Source: Hymenobacter tibetensis (GTDB taxonomy: Bacteria > Bacteroidota > Bacteroidia > Cytophagales > Hymenobacteraceae). Taken from it: a DNA stretch of 64,000 nucleotides. The DNA is taken from positions 1,888,001 through 1,952,000 of the forward strand of contig NZ_CP094669.1 of NCBI RefSeq assembly GCF_022827545.1, read 5' to 3'. A program made the position numbers and the translations under genes. Position 1 is the first letter of the stretch. The number at the start of each line of letters is the position of its first letter. Shown in pieces: positions 43,930 to 52,764 of this stretch. Below the pieces are notes generated by a model, which saw nothing but the letters and a program-made list of their open reading frames with translations, was not told where the DNA came from and searched no databases.

Positions 43930-46719
43930 CTAGGCGTTAAGCTCTAACTTATCGGCTCTCTGTTTCCCAAACTCTAGAATCTGGTCGATGAAGTCGTAGG
44001 GAGTGTAACCGGCCAGGGCAGTTTGGTGGAAAATGCAGGTGGCAGGCGTCATTCCCGGCAACGAATTTACTTCAATGATCAGTACTTCCACGGCGCCCTG
44101 TTGCCGCACTCGCACAAACGCATCGATGCGGGCATAGCCCTGAATGTCCAGCACTTCGGCCACCCGGCGCAGCTCGGCTTTCACTTCCTCGGAAATGCGC
44201 TGCCGCTCAGCCGGGTCGGGGGCGTAGCGCGCCGGGGTGATGTTCTGGCCTTCGCCGGCCAGAAACTTCTCTTCCAAGCTTAATACTTCGCCGGTGGCAA
44301 GGGCTTCGGAAGCCTCAAACACCTCGATTTCCAGCTCGCCATTAGGGCCCCAATGGGTGAGCAGGCCGCCGGTCACTTCCAAGAAGTGAGCCGCCCCGTC
44401 GCGGGCAATGAGGGTCTCGACCAGGAAAGCCTCTTTTTGCGGAAACTCTTCTTTGAACCCAAGCTGAAGCACGGTTGCATCCGCGGGCATCAGTTCTTCC
44501 TGGTCGCGGAAAATGAGGCGGCTAAAAGCAGCTAGCTCCGCGCGGTTCTTGATTTTCTTGACCGCCGAAGAACAACCGTCGTCGGCAGGCTTGGCAATGA
44601 AAGGATACGGAAACTGCGCTTCCAGGCTTTGGTAGAACCCTTCCGAATCGGCAGTCCATTCCAGACGGGTAGCCATGCGGTGTTCGGCTACTCGCAGACC
44701 GGCTTCGCGCAGCTTGCGGTTGGTTTCGAACTTGTTGATGGTGATGCTGCTGCTTTCGGCACCCGAGCCGTTGTAGGGTAGCCCGTACTGTTCCAGCTCG
44801 CGCTGCAACGCTCCATCTTCGCCTGGGCGGCCATGCAAGGCAATAAATACCTCGCTCACCTCTTCAGCCAATTCCGAAAACGACACGCGCCGCGGCTGCT
44901 CAGTGGGTTGCCCGGCGTACGCACTGGTAATGGCCTCGGCTTCGTGACGGATACGGGTCAGAATAGGGTGCGTCGGGTGGCCTGCTTCGGCCAACTCAAT
45001 TTTCTCTCGAATGTCATCGGCATTGTCCTTGAGCATCACGTTGATGGGCAGCACGTAGAGCCGGAACTCTTGGCTGTTGCCCGTCAGGAACACCGGCACA
45101 GGCTCGTATTTGACGGAGGAGCTAAGCTTTTCGTAGATGTTGCGCCCACTTTCCACTGAAATGTGCCGCTCCGAAGAGTAGCCGCCCATAACCACGGCGA
45201 CTTTGGTACGGGTGCGCTCTTGCTGCTGCCGTGAAGCCACGGCCGTATCCAGTTGCTTCAGCAAACCAGCCAACCGAACCGGCTGCATACCCCCCCGCCG
45301 CCGCGCCGCCAACGACGTGCGAATCAGAAACGTAAGAAACTGCGACGGATTCAGGCCGATTTCGGCAGCTTGGTGAAAGAAAAACGAAGCAGGCAACATG
45401 CCCGACGTGGTATTCGGGTCGTTGAGGAAAATAAAGTTGCCCGAGTCAGTAGCCGTTGCCTCGGAGTCCGTGACGGGCGCTTCGGAACTAATAAATCCGT
45501 CCAAGCGGGCGTACACCTGAAAACCGAAGGTCTCGAACATCTCTTCGCAAGCCTCGCGGATGCGCTGAATGTCGGCTTCGGGTAAGTCGATAGGTGTGAT
45601 TTTGCGTGAGAGGCCCGGCAGGTATTTCGACCGGTAGTCGAACATCTCTTCGCCTTTCACAATTTCGGTGGGCGGCAACGCCAGCGGCTTGCCAGTTGGG
45701 TCTTCCACCACAATGCACGAAAACTCGCGCCCCTGCACGAAGCTCTCTAGCAGTACCTGGGCCTCACCATCCACATTGGTTAGCCGCACGGCCTCCGTGG
45801 TTTGCAACGTGGCGTCTAGCACGCGCAGCAGTTCTTCGGGGTGAGCTACTATCTGCTTTTCAGAGGGCTGAGCAGTGGCGTCAAGGGTACTGGAAGCTAG
45901 AGGAGCGAGGGTGGAAACTTCCACGGGAAGCCCGATACCATCCCGGATGTCCACGAGCTGCTGCACCCACTGGAGCTTGTCCCGTTCGGTGAGCTTCTGC
46001 CACTCCGCCCCAACAACAGTTTTGCGGAACAAACTGCGTTCTACGGCATCCAAGAATTTCGCTACGTCGGCTTCCCGAAGAATACTGACCCCGATGCTAG
46101 AACCCTGACGGGGTGCTTTGAACACCAACGGCAGGCCCAACTCCCGCACCAGATACTGCAGCGTGGCGGCCGGATCGGCAGCGTCCCACTCTTCCACTGA
46201 CAGCACGCGGAAATTAGGCGTCGGCCGGTTCAGGGCTTTCAGTAGCTTCTTTTGTGCCACTTTGTTGATGCCAAATGCCGAGGGCAAAATGCCAGAGCCC
46301 GAGTACGGAATTCCGTACCACTCCAGTAAGCCTTGAATAGCGCCATCTTCGCCACCCGGCCCGTGTAAGGCCAGAAAGGCGAAATCCACTAGCTCGCGCA
46401 GCTCATGCGGCTCCACGCGGCGGCCTACTTCCGCAATAATGCGGTCCTGCTCCGCCTGCGTCAGCTCGCCCAAGCTTTCCAGGTACACTTGCACGGGCAG
46501 GGTGGAAGGCGGCAGCGCCGAAACCGGCGGGTAAAAGTCGCGGATGGTGCCTTTGTAGATGTAGTGCCAGTCGAGCAGGATAAAGTTGCCGCGGCTGTCA
46601 ACAAATATGGGAATGGCCTCGAACAACGACTTGTCGAGGTTATCATATACGGTGCGGCCGCCCGCAAAGGAAATTTCCCGCTCACGCGACGGTCCGCCGA
46701 AGAAGATGCCAATTTTCAT
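43930..46719 (-). CDS. ddl: Tandem (two-copy) D-alanine--D-alanine ligase
   Basis: The start at 46719 gives 929 residues, far above the usual 300-370 for Ddl. Two complete ligase units follow one another. Copy 1 (~1-490) has FFGGPSREREISFAGG, LALHGPGGEDGAIQG, ATP-grasp (FKAPRQGSSIGVSIL) and the metal site FLNDPNTTSGM. Copy 2 (~510-929) has VMGGYSSERHISVESG, IALHGRPGEDGALQRE and the canonical metal site IIEVNSLPGMTPATC. Copy 1 has Asp in place of Glu and keeps the Asn, so its activity is plausible. A linker rich in Arg/Gln joins them. Product: D-Ala-D-Ala for peptidoglycan. The gene is followed by a PASTA gene. Confidence 0.88.
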   Translation of the reverse strand: MKIGIFFGGPSREREISFAGGRTVYDNLDKSLFEAIPIFVDSRGNFILLDWHYIYKGTIRDFYPPVSALPPSTLPVQVYLESLGELTQAEQDRIIAEVGRRVEPHELRELVDFAFLALHGPGGEDGAIQGLLEWYGIPYSGSGILPSAFGINKVAQKKLLKALNRPTPNFRVLSVEEWDAADPAATLQYLVRELGLPLVFKAPRQGSSIGVSILREADVAKFLDAVERSLFRKTVVGAEWQKLTERDKLQWVQQLVDIRDGIGLPVEVSTLAPLASSTLDATAQPSEKQIVAHPEELLRVLDATLQTTEAVRLTNVDGEAQVLLESFVQGREFSCIVVEDPTGKPLALPPTEIVKGEEMFDYRSKYLPGLSRKITPIDLPEADIQRIREACEEMFETFGFQVYARLDGFISSEAPVTDSEATATDSGNFIFLNDPNTTSGMLPASFFFHQAAEIGLNPSQFLTFLIRTSLAARRRGGMQPVRLAGLLKQLDTAVASRQQQERTRTKVAVVMGGYSSERHISVESGRNIYEKLSSSVKYEPVPVFLTGNSQEFRLYVLPINVMLKDNADDIREKIELAEAGHPTHPILTRIRHEAEAITSAYAGQPTEQPRRVSFSELAEEVSEVFIALHGRPGEDGALQRELEQYGLPYNGSGAESSSITINKFETNRKLREAGLRVAEHRMATRLEWTADSEGFYQSLEAQFPYPFIAKPADDGCSSAVKKIKNRAELAAFSRLIFRDQEELMPADATVLQLGFKEEFPQKEAFLVETLIARDGAAHFLEVTGGLLTHWGPNGELEIEVFEASEALATGEVLSLEEKFLAGEGQNITPARYAPDPAERQRISEEVKAELRRVAEVLDIQGYARIDAFVRVRQQGAVEVLIIEVNSLPGMTPATCIFHQTALAGYTPYDFIDQILEFGKQRADKLELNA

Positions 46720-46925
46720 AGATAGCACAAAGGTAAGGGGAATCTAGAACGCAGTACCACTGTGTGGCTGGCTACACGTACGCCTAGCAGATTGGTTCCG
46801 CTGGCTGGGTTGCTGGCTTTGTGTGGGTGAAAAAGAACGGGGTGCCATGCCGGATACAGGCGGCTGATTCGCACTACTTGCTACATTCGTGCCGTACAAG
46901 GCCCAAACATCATCCCCATTCTCAT

Positions 46926-48116
46926 ATGAAAACCCTCGACCAGTACAACTTCAGTGGCAAGCGCGCCGTGGTACGCGTGGACTTCAACGTGCCGCTTGAC
47001 AAGGAGTTCAACATCACCGACGACACCCGCATTCGGGCAGCAACGCCCACTATCAAAAAGATTTTGTCGGATGGCGGTTCGGTGGTACTGCTCTCACACC
47101 TAGGCCGGCCCAAAGGCGGCCCCGAAAACAAGTACTCGCTCCAACACATTGTGGCCCGCCTAGGGGAGGAGTATGGTGCCGAGGTGCAGTTTGCTCCGGA
47201 TGCGCTGAAGGCTGAGCAGCAGGCCCAGGCATTGCAGCCCGGCCAGATACTGCTCGTTGAAAATGTGCGCTTCTATCCTGAGGAAGAGAAAGGCGACGAA
47301 GCATTTGCTACGGAGCTAGCCAAACTAGGCGAGGTATACGTGAACGACGCCTTCGGTGCAGCACACCGGAAGCATGCTTCCACCGCCGTAATGGCAGCGC
47401 AGTTCGCTCCCGAAGACCGGATAGCCGGCTACCTGCTTCAGTCGGAGCTGGACAATGCGCAGAAGGTGCTCGAACATGCCGAGCGTCCCTTCACGGCTAT
47501 TATGGGCGGCGCCAAAATTTCCGACAAGATTCAACTGATTGAAAAACTGCTTGATAAGGTTGACAACCTCCTGATTGGGGGCGGCATGGCCTACACATTT
47601 GCCAAAGCGCAAGGTGGCAGTATTGGTAGCTCGTTGCTGGAAGCCGACAAAATGGATTTGGCTCTCCGCCTCATCCAGCAAGCCAAAGACAAAGGCGTAA
47701 ACCTGGTGCTGCCTACCGACAGTGTCATTGCCGATAAATTCGCCAACGACGCCAACACCAAACAAGCCAACAACGACAGCATTCCCGACGGGTGGCTGGG
47801 TCTTGACCTCGGCTCCGAGTCGCAAAAAGCCTTTGCCGACATCGTGCGCCAGTCCAAAACAGTGCTCTGGAATGGCCCCATGGGGGTGTTCGAGATGAGC
47901 AACTTTGCAGCCGGCACCACGAAGGTAGCCGAGGCCATTGCTGAGGCTACGGAAGCTGGCGCCTTCAGCCTCATTGGCGGCGGCGACTCTGCCGCGGCAG
48001 TCAACCAGCTTGGCTTCGCCGATAAAGTATCGTATATCTCCACTGGCGGCGGTGCGCTACTTGAGTATATGGAAGGCAAGGAATTGCCCGGCGTAGCAGC
48101 GCTAGAAGGACGATAA
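46926..48116 (+). CDS. pgk: Phosphoglycerate kinase
   Basis: This glycolytic enzyme transfers phosphate from 1,3-bisphosphoglycerate to ADP. The ATG at 46926 gives 396 residues, the normal length, beginning [20 protein letters not shown]. Family motifs include [35 protein letters not shown] and the C-terminal [13 protein letters not shown]. An upstream Met at 46821 would add 35 residues not seen in the family. It has its own leader; a long palindromic terminator follows at 48131-48213. Confidence 0.97.
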   Translation: MKTLDQYNFSGKRAVVRVDFNVPLDKEFNITDDTRIRAATPTIKKILSDGGSVVLLSHLGRPKGGPENKYSLQHIVARLGEEYGAEVQFAPDALKAEQQAQALQPGQILLVENVRFYPEEEKGDEAFATELAKLGEVYVNDAFGAAHRKHASTAVMAAQFAPEDRIAGYLLQSELDNAQKVLEHAERPFTAIMGGAKISDKIQLIEKLLDKVDNLLIGGGMAYTFAKAQGGSIGSSLLEADKMDLALRLIQQAKDKGVNLVLPTDSVIADKFANDANTKQANNDSIPDGWLGLDLGSESQKAFADIVRQSKTVLWNGPMGVFEMSNFAAGTTKVAEAIAEATEAGAFSLIGGGDSAAAVNQLGFADKVSYISTGGGALLEYMEGKELPGVAALEGR

Positions 48117-48130
48117 AGCAAAGCAGTAAT

Positions 48131-48213
48131 CAACCAGTAAAAAAAGGGAGGCTGACGCTCCGGCTGCGCACGTTGCGCAAGCGGAGTGTCGGCCTCCCTT
48201 TTTTTACTGGTTG
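48131..48213. terminator. 83-bp near-perfect palindromic bidirectional terminator
   Basis: Arms of 40 bp (48131-48170 and 48174-48213, loop CGT) pair with four mismatched positions. The left arm begins CAACCAGTAAAAAAAGGGAG; the outer part has A7/T7 runs. It lies between the convergent pgk (stop at 48116) and the membrane protein gene (stop at 48222) and would terminate both. Confidence 0.9.
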
Positions 48214-48221
48214 TCTGGCTA

Positions 48222-48860
48222 CTAATTCAGATAAGGCGTTTCCAGCACCTGGCCCATACTGCGCAACGGCGGTGAATCCAAGCGACCGGTGAGGCGAGTA
48301 GCCAAGACGCGCACTTCCGATTCGCTGAGCACATCGAGGCGGCGAAGCCACTGGAGGCGGTTAAGCTGCAACTCAATAACGCCGAGCGGGTTGATGGTGG
48401 CGTACTCGTTGCGCAAGTAGTCTTTGGTGCGCTGCTCCAAGACGCGCGTAAACTTGTCTACGGAGGCCCGCTCAGCCGGTCGGTCGGCCAGCGTGATGTT
48501 GGCACGGGCCGTACCAAGCGTCACGTGTTTCCACCAGTTGCGCTGCCCGTATAGGTAGCCCGCCAGCAGCAGCCCGCTTAGCCCGAATAGGCCAAGCCAC
48601 GCCGCATTGGACATGGGGCCGCTGGTTGGGAGCAGCCGCTGCAGCACGTTCATGCTAATCCAAAGCACAGTCAAAGGAACCCAGCTTAGCTGGGGCGTGC
48701 TCCGGTGGCGGATAACGCGAACGGGCAGCACTTCTTCGTAAGGCATTTCAAATTCCAGCGTTGGGCAACCATTGCGGTTGCGCTGGCAAACGTAGAGTCC
48801 GTTCGGACGAAGAGCCAGCTGCGTAGAGCCAGCCAGCAGCCGGCGTTGTTCAATAAGCAT
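48222..48860 (-). CDS. Membrane protein of unknown function
   Basis: The 212-residue protein has a short cytoplasmic N-terminal part (RPNGLYVCQRNRNGCPTLEF) and two hydrophobic segments near 60-75 (WVPLTVLWISMNVL) and 87-102 (AWLGLFGLSGLLLAGYLY). The long C-terminal part is soluble, Arg-rich and helical (LADRPAERASVDKFTRVLEQ, LNRLQWLRRLDVLSESEVRV). I recognise no family. It is followed on the same strand by no close gene (pgk is convergent). A link to the site-2 protease upstream is possible but unproven. Confidence 0.65.
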   Translation of the reverse strand: MLIEQRRLLAGSTQLALRPNGLYVCQRNRNGCPTLEFEMPYEEVLPVRVIRHRSTPQLSWVPLTVLWISMNVLQRLLPTSGPMSNAAWLGLFGLSGLLLAGYLYGQRNWWKHVTLGTARANITLADRPAERASVDKFTRVLEQRTKDYLRNEYATINPLGVIELQLNRLQWLRRLDVLSESEVRVLATRLTGRLDSPPLRSMGQVLETPYLN

Positions 48861-48972
48861 CAGAGAGAATGTCGGAGAGTACAGTGCTTGCGGCGAGACA
48901 TCGGGCGGATTGCCGGATAAGATGCACCAGAAACCAGAAATTTGCTAGCTATTGGGTTGCTGTAAGCTCTGG

Positions 48973-50199
48973 CTAGTGAAAAGGACTTGGGGTGAAGCAC
49001 AACACAAAAATAGCCAACATCAGCCAGCCGAGCACCTTGCGGCCGGCACTAAGAGGAGCTTCATCGGGCGCCGGTGGATGATAGATGCCCGTGAAGCGGC
49101 CCAGCATCAAGCCGAAAACCAGCCACCCTGGGTTGCCGAGAATTCCAGGGAAAGCCACAGTAACAGCTAGTTGTGCTATCCATACGCCCAAACTGAGCAA
49201 TAAGGCGCGGCGTGGCGTAGGCAGAGCCCGCCGAAAAACTAAAAACAGGTAGCCGAAATACGGAAGGCCCCAATACAGCCAGGTATCCAAGGAGCTATTC
49301 AAGGAAAATAATCCTAGTCCGGCGTAAAAAATAAACGCAATAAACAGCACCGCCGATAGTCGGTTGAAGCGCTGAAACCCGAGCAAGCCATACAGAATGT
49401 GCCCGCCGTCGAGCTGCCCGATGGGCAGCAGGTTGAGCGCCGTGAAAAACAACGCCAGTATGCCCGCCAGCAGCACTGGGTAGTGCATTAGCTCGTTGGG
49501 ATGAGGAATCAGCGCCGGATCGGCAAAAAGGTATTCCAGCCCTTGATACAGTAGTGGCTTCGCTAGCGTGATACCCGGTTCGCCTCTGTAGACATACTGG
49601 GCGTACTCGGCGCCATACACCCGGTACTCCGGATGAATCTGGAACAGATACTCCAACGACGGCAAATGCGTGAACCCGTAAATAAGGACAGGTACGGCCA
49701 CCACAAAGCCTGCTAATGGACCCGCCAATCCAACATCAAAAAATTCACGGCGCGAAAAAATTCGGTCTTTGATTCGGATAACAGCCCCAAACGTGCCAAT
49801 ACCAAGGATAAACGGAATATAATACGGCAGCGTCACCCGGATCTGATTGTAGCGGGCCGTAAAATAATGCCCGAACTCATGCACAGTCAGGACCCCTAGA
49901 AATGGCAGCGAAAACCACAGCCCGCGCTTCAACTCTGTCCATAGCTGCGGTCCAGGCAATAGGAATATTTCTATCGGCAGGAAATTGATACCGCCTCGCG
50001 TCAGTTCAATGCCCGCCAGCGTGGTGGTAAGCAGCGTGGCCACAAACAGCACGAGGTGCAGCAGCGTGGTGCGCCAGCGTGGGGACTCCGGCTGCTCGTA
50101 GCGAACAAAGTCCTCCTCCGTCTCATCGGCAGACGATAGGGAAGGAGACGGAGCGTCAGGAAAGGGGAGAGGCGGGGGAGTATTCTCGGGGAAAGGCAC
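48973..50199 (-). CDS. Site-2 protease family (M50) membrane metalloprotease
   Basis: The 408-residue membrane protein has the M50 zinc motif in LTVHEFGHYFTARYN (HExxH) and the second metal motif NLLPIGQLDGGHILYGL (NxxPxxxLDG). Several membrane helices surround them. The first ~45 residues are a Pro/Ser-rich cytoplasmic leader with no signal peptide. Family members cleave membrane-bound regulators or proteins; the substrate here is not known. Its start overlaps the 3' end of the HAD gene by 44 bp on the same strand, which suggests coupled translation. Confidence 0.9.
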   Translation of the reverse strand: MPFPENTPPPLPFPDAPSPSLSSADETEEDFVRYEQPESPRWRTTLLHLVLFVATLLTTTLAGIELTRGGINFLPIEIFLLPGPQLWTELKRGLWFSLPFLGVLTVHEFGHYFTARYNQIRVTLPYYIPFILGIGTFGAVIRIKDRIFSRREFFDVGLAGPLAGFVVAVPVLIYGFTHLPSLEYLFQIHPEYRVYGAEYAQYVYRGEPGITLAKPLLYQGLEYLFADPALIPHPNELMHYPVLLAGILALFFTALNLLPIGQLDGGHILYGLLGFQRFNRLSAVLFIAFIFYAGLGLFSLNSSLDTWLYWGLPYFGYLFLVFRRALPTPRRALLLSLGVWIAQLAVTVAFPGILGNPGWLVFGLMLGRFTGIYHPPAPDEAPLSAGRKVLGWLMLAIFVLCFTPSPFH

Positions 50200-50830
50200 G
50201 GATGGCAGCGGGCAGAGCGTCGGTGAGGGTGTGTGGCGGAGTCAGAAACAACGTGCGCAACCCCAGGCGGCGGGCCGTTTCGATATGTTGAAAACTGTCT
50301 TCAATGAAAAGAGTTTCTTCGGCCTTCCAGTTCATCTCGCGCAAGACATGCAGGAAAATTTCTTCCCCTGGTTTGCGCAGCCCCACTTCCTGCGAATAAA
50401 ACACCCGGTCCAGCACATCAGCAATGCCCTGCTCGAAACCGTACTGCGTTTTCAGCGTCTGGTTGACGGCATCGATATGAATTTGGTTGGTATTGGAAAG
50501 CAGTGCCGTTTCGTGACCCTGAGCGCGCAAATCGGCAATAAGGGCCAGCCGTTCCGCCGGTACGTCCAGTAGTAAAGCGTTCCAGGCTGCGTCCAGTTCG
50601 TCGTCGGTGGCGGTGAGGTTGTAGTGCGCGCGCAGCCCTTCCCGAAACTCGTGCGGCGTGAGGCGTCCCGTTTCCATCAGGTCAAACAATTCGCTTTGCG
50701 CGGCCTGCGTGAAGGGAATTGTTTCACCTTGCACATTCAGGCGGCGCATGGCTTCCAAGGTGCGCTGAAACTCGATATTGATAATAACTCCTCCAAAGTC
50801 GAAGAGCAGATGAGGCAGTTTGTGTGGCAT
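50156..50830 (-). CDS. HAD-superfamily hydrolase (YihX-like)
   Basis: From the ATG at 50830 the protein has 224 residues. It shows the HAD motif I variant LLFDFGGVIINIEFQRT (nucleophile Asp in DFGG), motif II TALLSNTNQIHIDAVN, and motifs III/IV around GLRKPGEEIFLHVLRE and TLFIEDSFQHIETARRL. This pattern is typical of small-molecule phosphatases such as alpha-glucose-1-phosphatase; the substrate is uncertain. The 29 codons upstream of 50830 are rejected as non-family sequence. The gene overlaps the site-2 protease gene by 44 bp. Confidence 0.88.
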   Translation of the reverse strand: MPHKLPHLLFDFGGVIINIEFQRTLEAMRRLNVQGETIPFTQAAQSELFDLMETGRLTPHEFREGLRAHYNLTATDDELDAAWNALLLDVPAERLALIADLRAQGHETALLSNTNQIHIDAVNQTLKTQYGFEQGIADVLDRVFYSQEVGLRKPGEEIFLHVLREMNWKAEETLFIEDSFQHIETARRLGLRTLFLTPPHTLTDALPAAIRAFPREYSPASPLS

Positions 50831-50979
50831 AAGTTGATCGGTAAGCACTGGGAAAGCAAACGTTGCTTGGTTGAGGCGGAAGGTCAGTTGCAGCAAATCT
50901 TGCGTGCAGCGTTGCAAAATTGCCCGTAAAAGTCGAAGTTTGCGCTGCCGAAACCAACTGCTCTGGCAGTCTTCGCGCT

Positions 50980-51053
50980 GGGCCTATAGCTCAATCGGTT
51001 AGAGCAGCTGACTCATAATCAGCAGGTCACTGGTTCGATTCCAGTTGGGCCCA
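50980..51053 (+). tRNA. tRNA with anticodon CAU (Met elongator or Ile2)
   Basis: The cloverleaf folds from GGGCCTA at 50980 to TGGGCCC plus A at 51053. The anticodon stem is GCTGA/TCAGC with loop CTCATAA, so the anticodon is CAU. The T arm is ACTGG-TTCGATT-CCAGT. CCA is not encoded. Whether this is elongator Met or lysidine-modified Ile2 cannot be settled by eye. It is not the initiator, since the acceptor first pair is G-C. Confidence 0.9.
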
Positions 51054-51062
51054 CCCCAATTC

Positions 51063-51096
51063 GTATAGCCATCCACAGCGGGTGGCTATACTTGTT
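51063..51096 (+). terminator. Terminator after the CAU tRNA
   Basis: GTATAGCCA pairs with TGGCTATAC at 51063-51091 and TTGTTTT follows, directly downstream of the tRNA. Confidence 0.7.
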
Positions 51097-51164
51097 TTCA
51101 GGGTCTTTGCCACGCGGCTTCTCGAAACAAGTGCCGCCGTTACTCTTGCCGCGTCTCCTCCGAG

Positions 51165-52409
51165 CTAGCTTTTACGGGGCGGTTGCGGCCGAAAAATAGG
51201 GTGTAGAAACCTAAGATCTGGCGCTTTTCCAATAGAAAAAAAGAGCACCGTGCATGAGACGATAGTGGCCATGATAACGACTAAGGTGACGATCTGAATG
51301 ATGTGGCCACTGGGTATATCACGCTGTGCGGGTAGCGTAGCCAACATGGCGGACCTCAGTTCCTTGGGTATCATGATGCTCATGAAAGCTATATCGAACT
51401 GCGGTGCCTACTTGTCGGTGGTAGTCAGCACCATTGGGATGCGCACCAGAAAAAGCAGCACCGTCATGCTCACACCGAGAGCTATCGGATAGCCGTTGTC
51501 GAGGACGAAAGACATGCCCACGTGCACAAATAAAAACGTGCGTAGTAGAAAAACGATTTTCGAGGAGAAGTCCTGTTCGGTGGCGGTCAGCTCCACGTGC
51601 CGAGCTGGCAAATAGTGCTGCAGGCCACCAGGACGCAGTAGCATATTGCTGAGCGTGATAGAAAAAAAACAGCACCGCAATGGGCCCGCTGAAACGAAGC
51701 AGTTAGACTGCGCCATAAAGCAAAAAGACGAAGGCCGGTGTCTAGAACCGCGTTTTGAGCAAGGTGGACACCTGGGTCATCAGTACCAACCACAGGTAGC
51801 CACACCCAACTCCAGCTAATACCGCTACAATCAGAGAAGAAAGAATTTCGGTGAACAACGTTACAACACTGAACGAAGAGCCCGAGTAAAAGCTAATGAG
51901 GGCTATAGGAATAGCCAGGGTGAAGATGTCGCTTAGCGCCGACTCCATAACCAGCGTCGTGGAGGTCTGCGGCAGGATATTCACCTTGCGGACCAACGTG
52001 GTGACAACGGCGGAAGACGTGCCCCCGAGAATGGTGCCCAATATAAGTGCGCTAATAAAGACTAGCTCTTCGAAAAGCTGACCCAGTGTGGCCACTACCA
52101 ACGTGGTAACCACAAAGTTGATAGTCGTAAGCTCCAGCGTGCAGCGCAATGCGGCGCGTAGCTGTTTCAGCCGTACTTCCAACCCACTTTCAAACAAGAC
52201 AAAGACCAGCACCAGGTTGGAAAACACCCGGCCTGCCCAAACGAGGCTGGGTCGAGGAGTTGGGTGATGGACCCAAGCAGCATACCCACCACATCGGGAA
52301 TTTTGGTTCGGTTAAGTAGTTCGGCTAGGTAATGACCCAGGAATATAAGGAACCCGCTTAGAATGAACAGGATAGGGGTAGTCATAGGCAAGGCGTAACG
52401 TAGCTGCAA
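51165..52409 (-). pseudogene. Cation/proton antiporter (CPA family), broken by several frameshifts
   Basis: Four minus-strand fragments in shifting frames together spell one antiporter. 52409-52167 carries the first helices (TPILFILSGFLIFLGHYLAE, then IPDVVGMLLG). 52227-51742 carries LVLVFVLFESGLEVRLKQLR, FISALILGTILGGTSSAVVT, and SALSDIFTLAIPIALISFYS. 51716-51408 carries FLLRTFLFVHVGMSFVLDNG. 51383-51165 has the last helices. No single frame encodes all. An intact protein would have about 400 residues with 10-13 helices, exchanging Na+ or K+ for H+. At least three shifts are needed, so random error at one site cannot explain it all. It is probably a real pseudogene unless sequence quality is poor here. 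Confidence 0.8.
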
Positions 52410-52764
52410 AAAAGTAGACTATAAGTAGCACCGCGGGTGCAACTGTGCATGGGGGCCAGTTAAGATGCTCCGGCTGCTTGGTTTCTAGCTACGCAAAACG
52501 GCTTTATTCCATACAAACGAGCAAGTTGCGTGGCGGATCAACTGCAGTGCTTTTACCTATGAAAGCCACTGTGCCAAAGCGGTGAAGGTGGCCGGATCTG
52601 TATGTTAGTGAGTTGAACAAGAAGCGGGATAGGCAGGACATTTTTCGCGCTTTAATGTTTTTTAACGTTGAGTTAATTGGACTCTAATGCCTGTTTGGCT
52701 TTTTTGTAAGATATCATCTGGTGAAAGTTGCTGTTTTATACCTGCGCTTTCCCATCCTCTGTCT
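52410..52764. other. Leader region of otsA
   Basis: About 355 bp without a gene. An AT-rich part at 52640-52690 holds an inverted repeat TTAAC-GTTGA-GTTAA (52662-52676) and is the most likely promoter area for otsA. Confidence 0.4.

Noticed and set aside
50980..52409. Genomic island inserted at the CAU tRNA
   Set aside because: The antiporter remnant lies next to the tRNA, but no integrase or duplicated tRNA 3' end was found.
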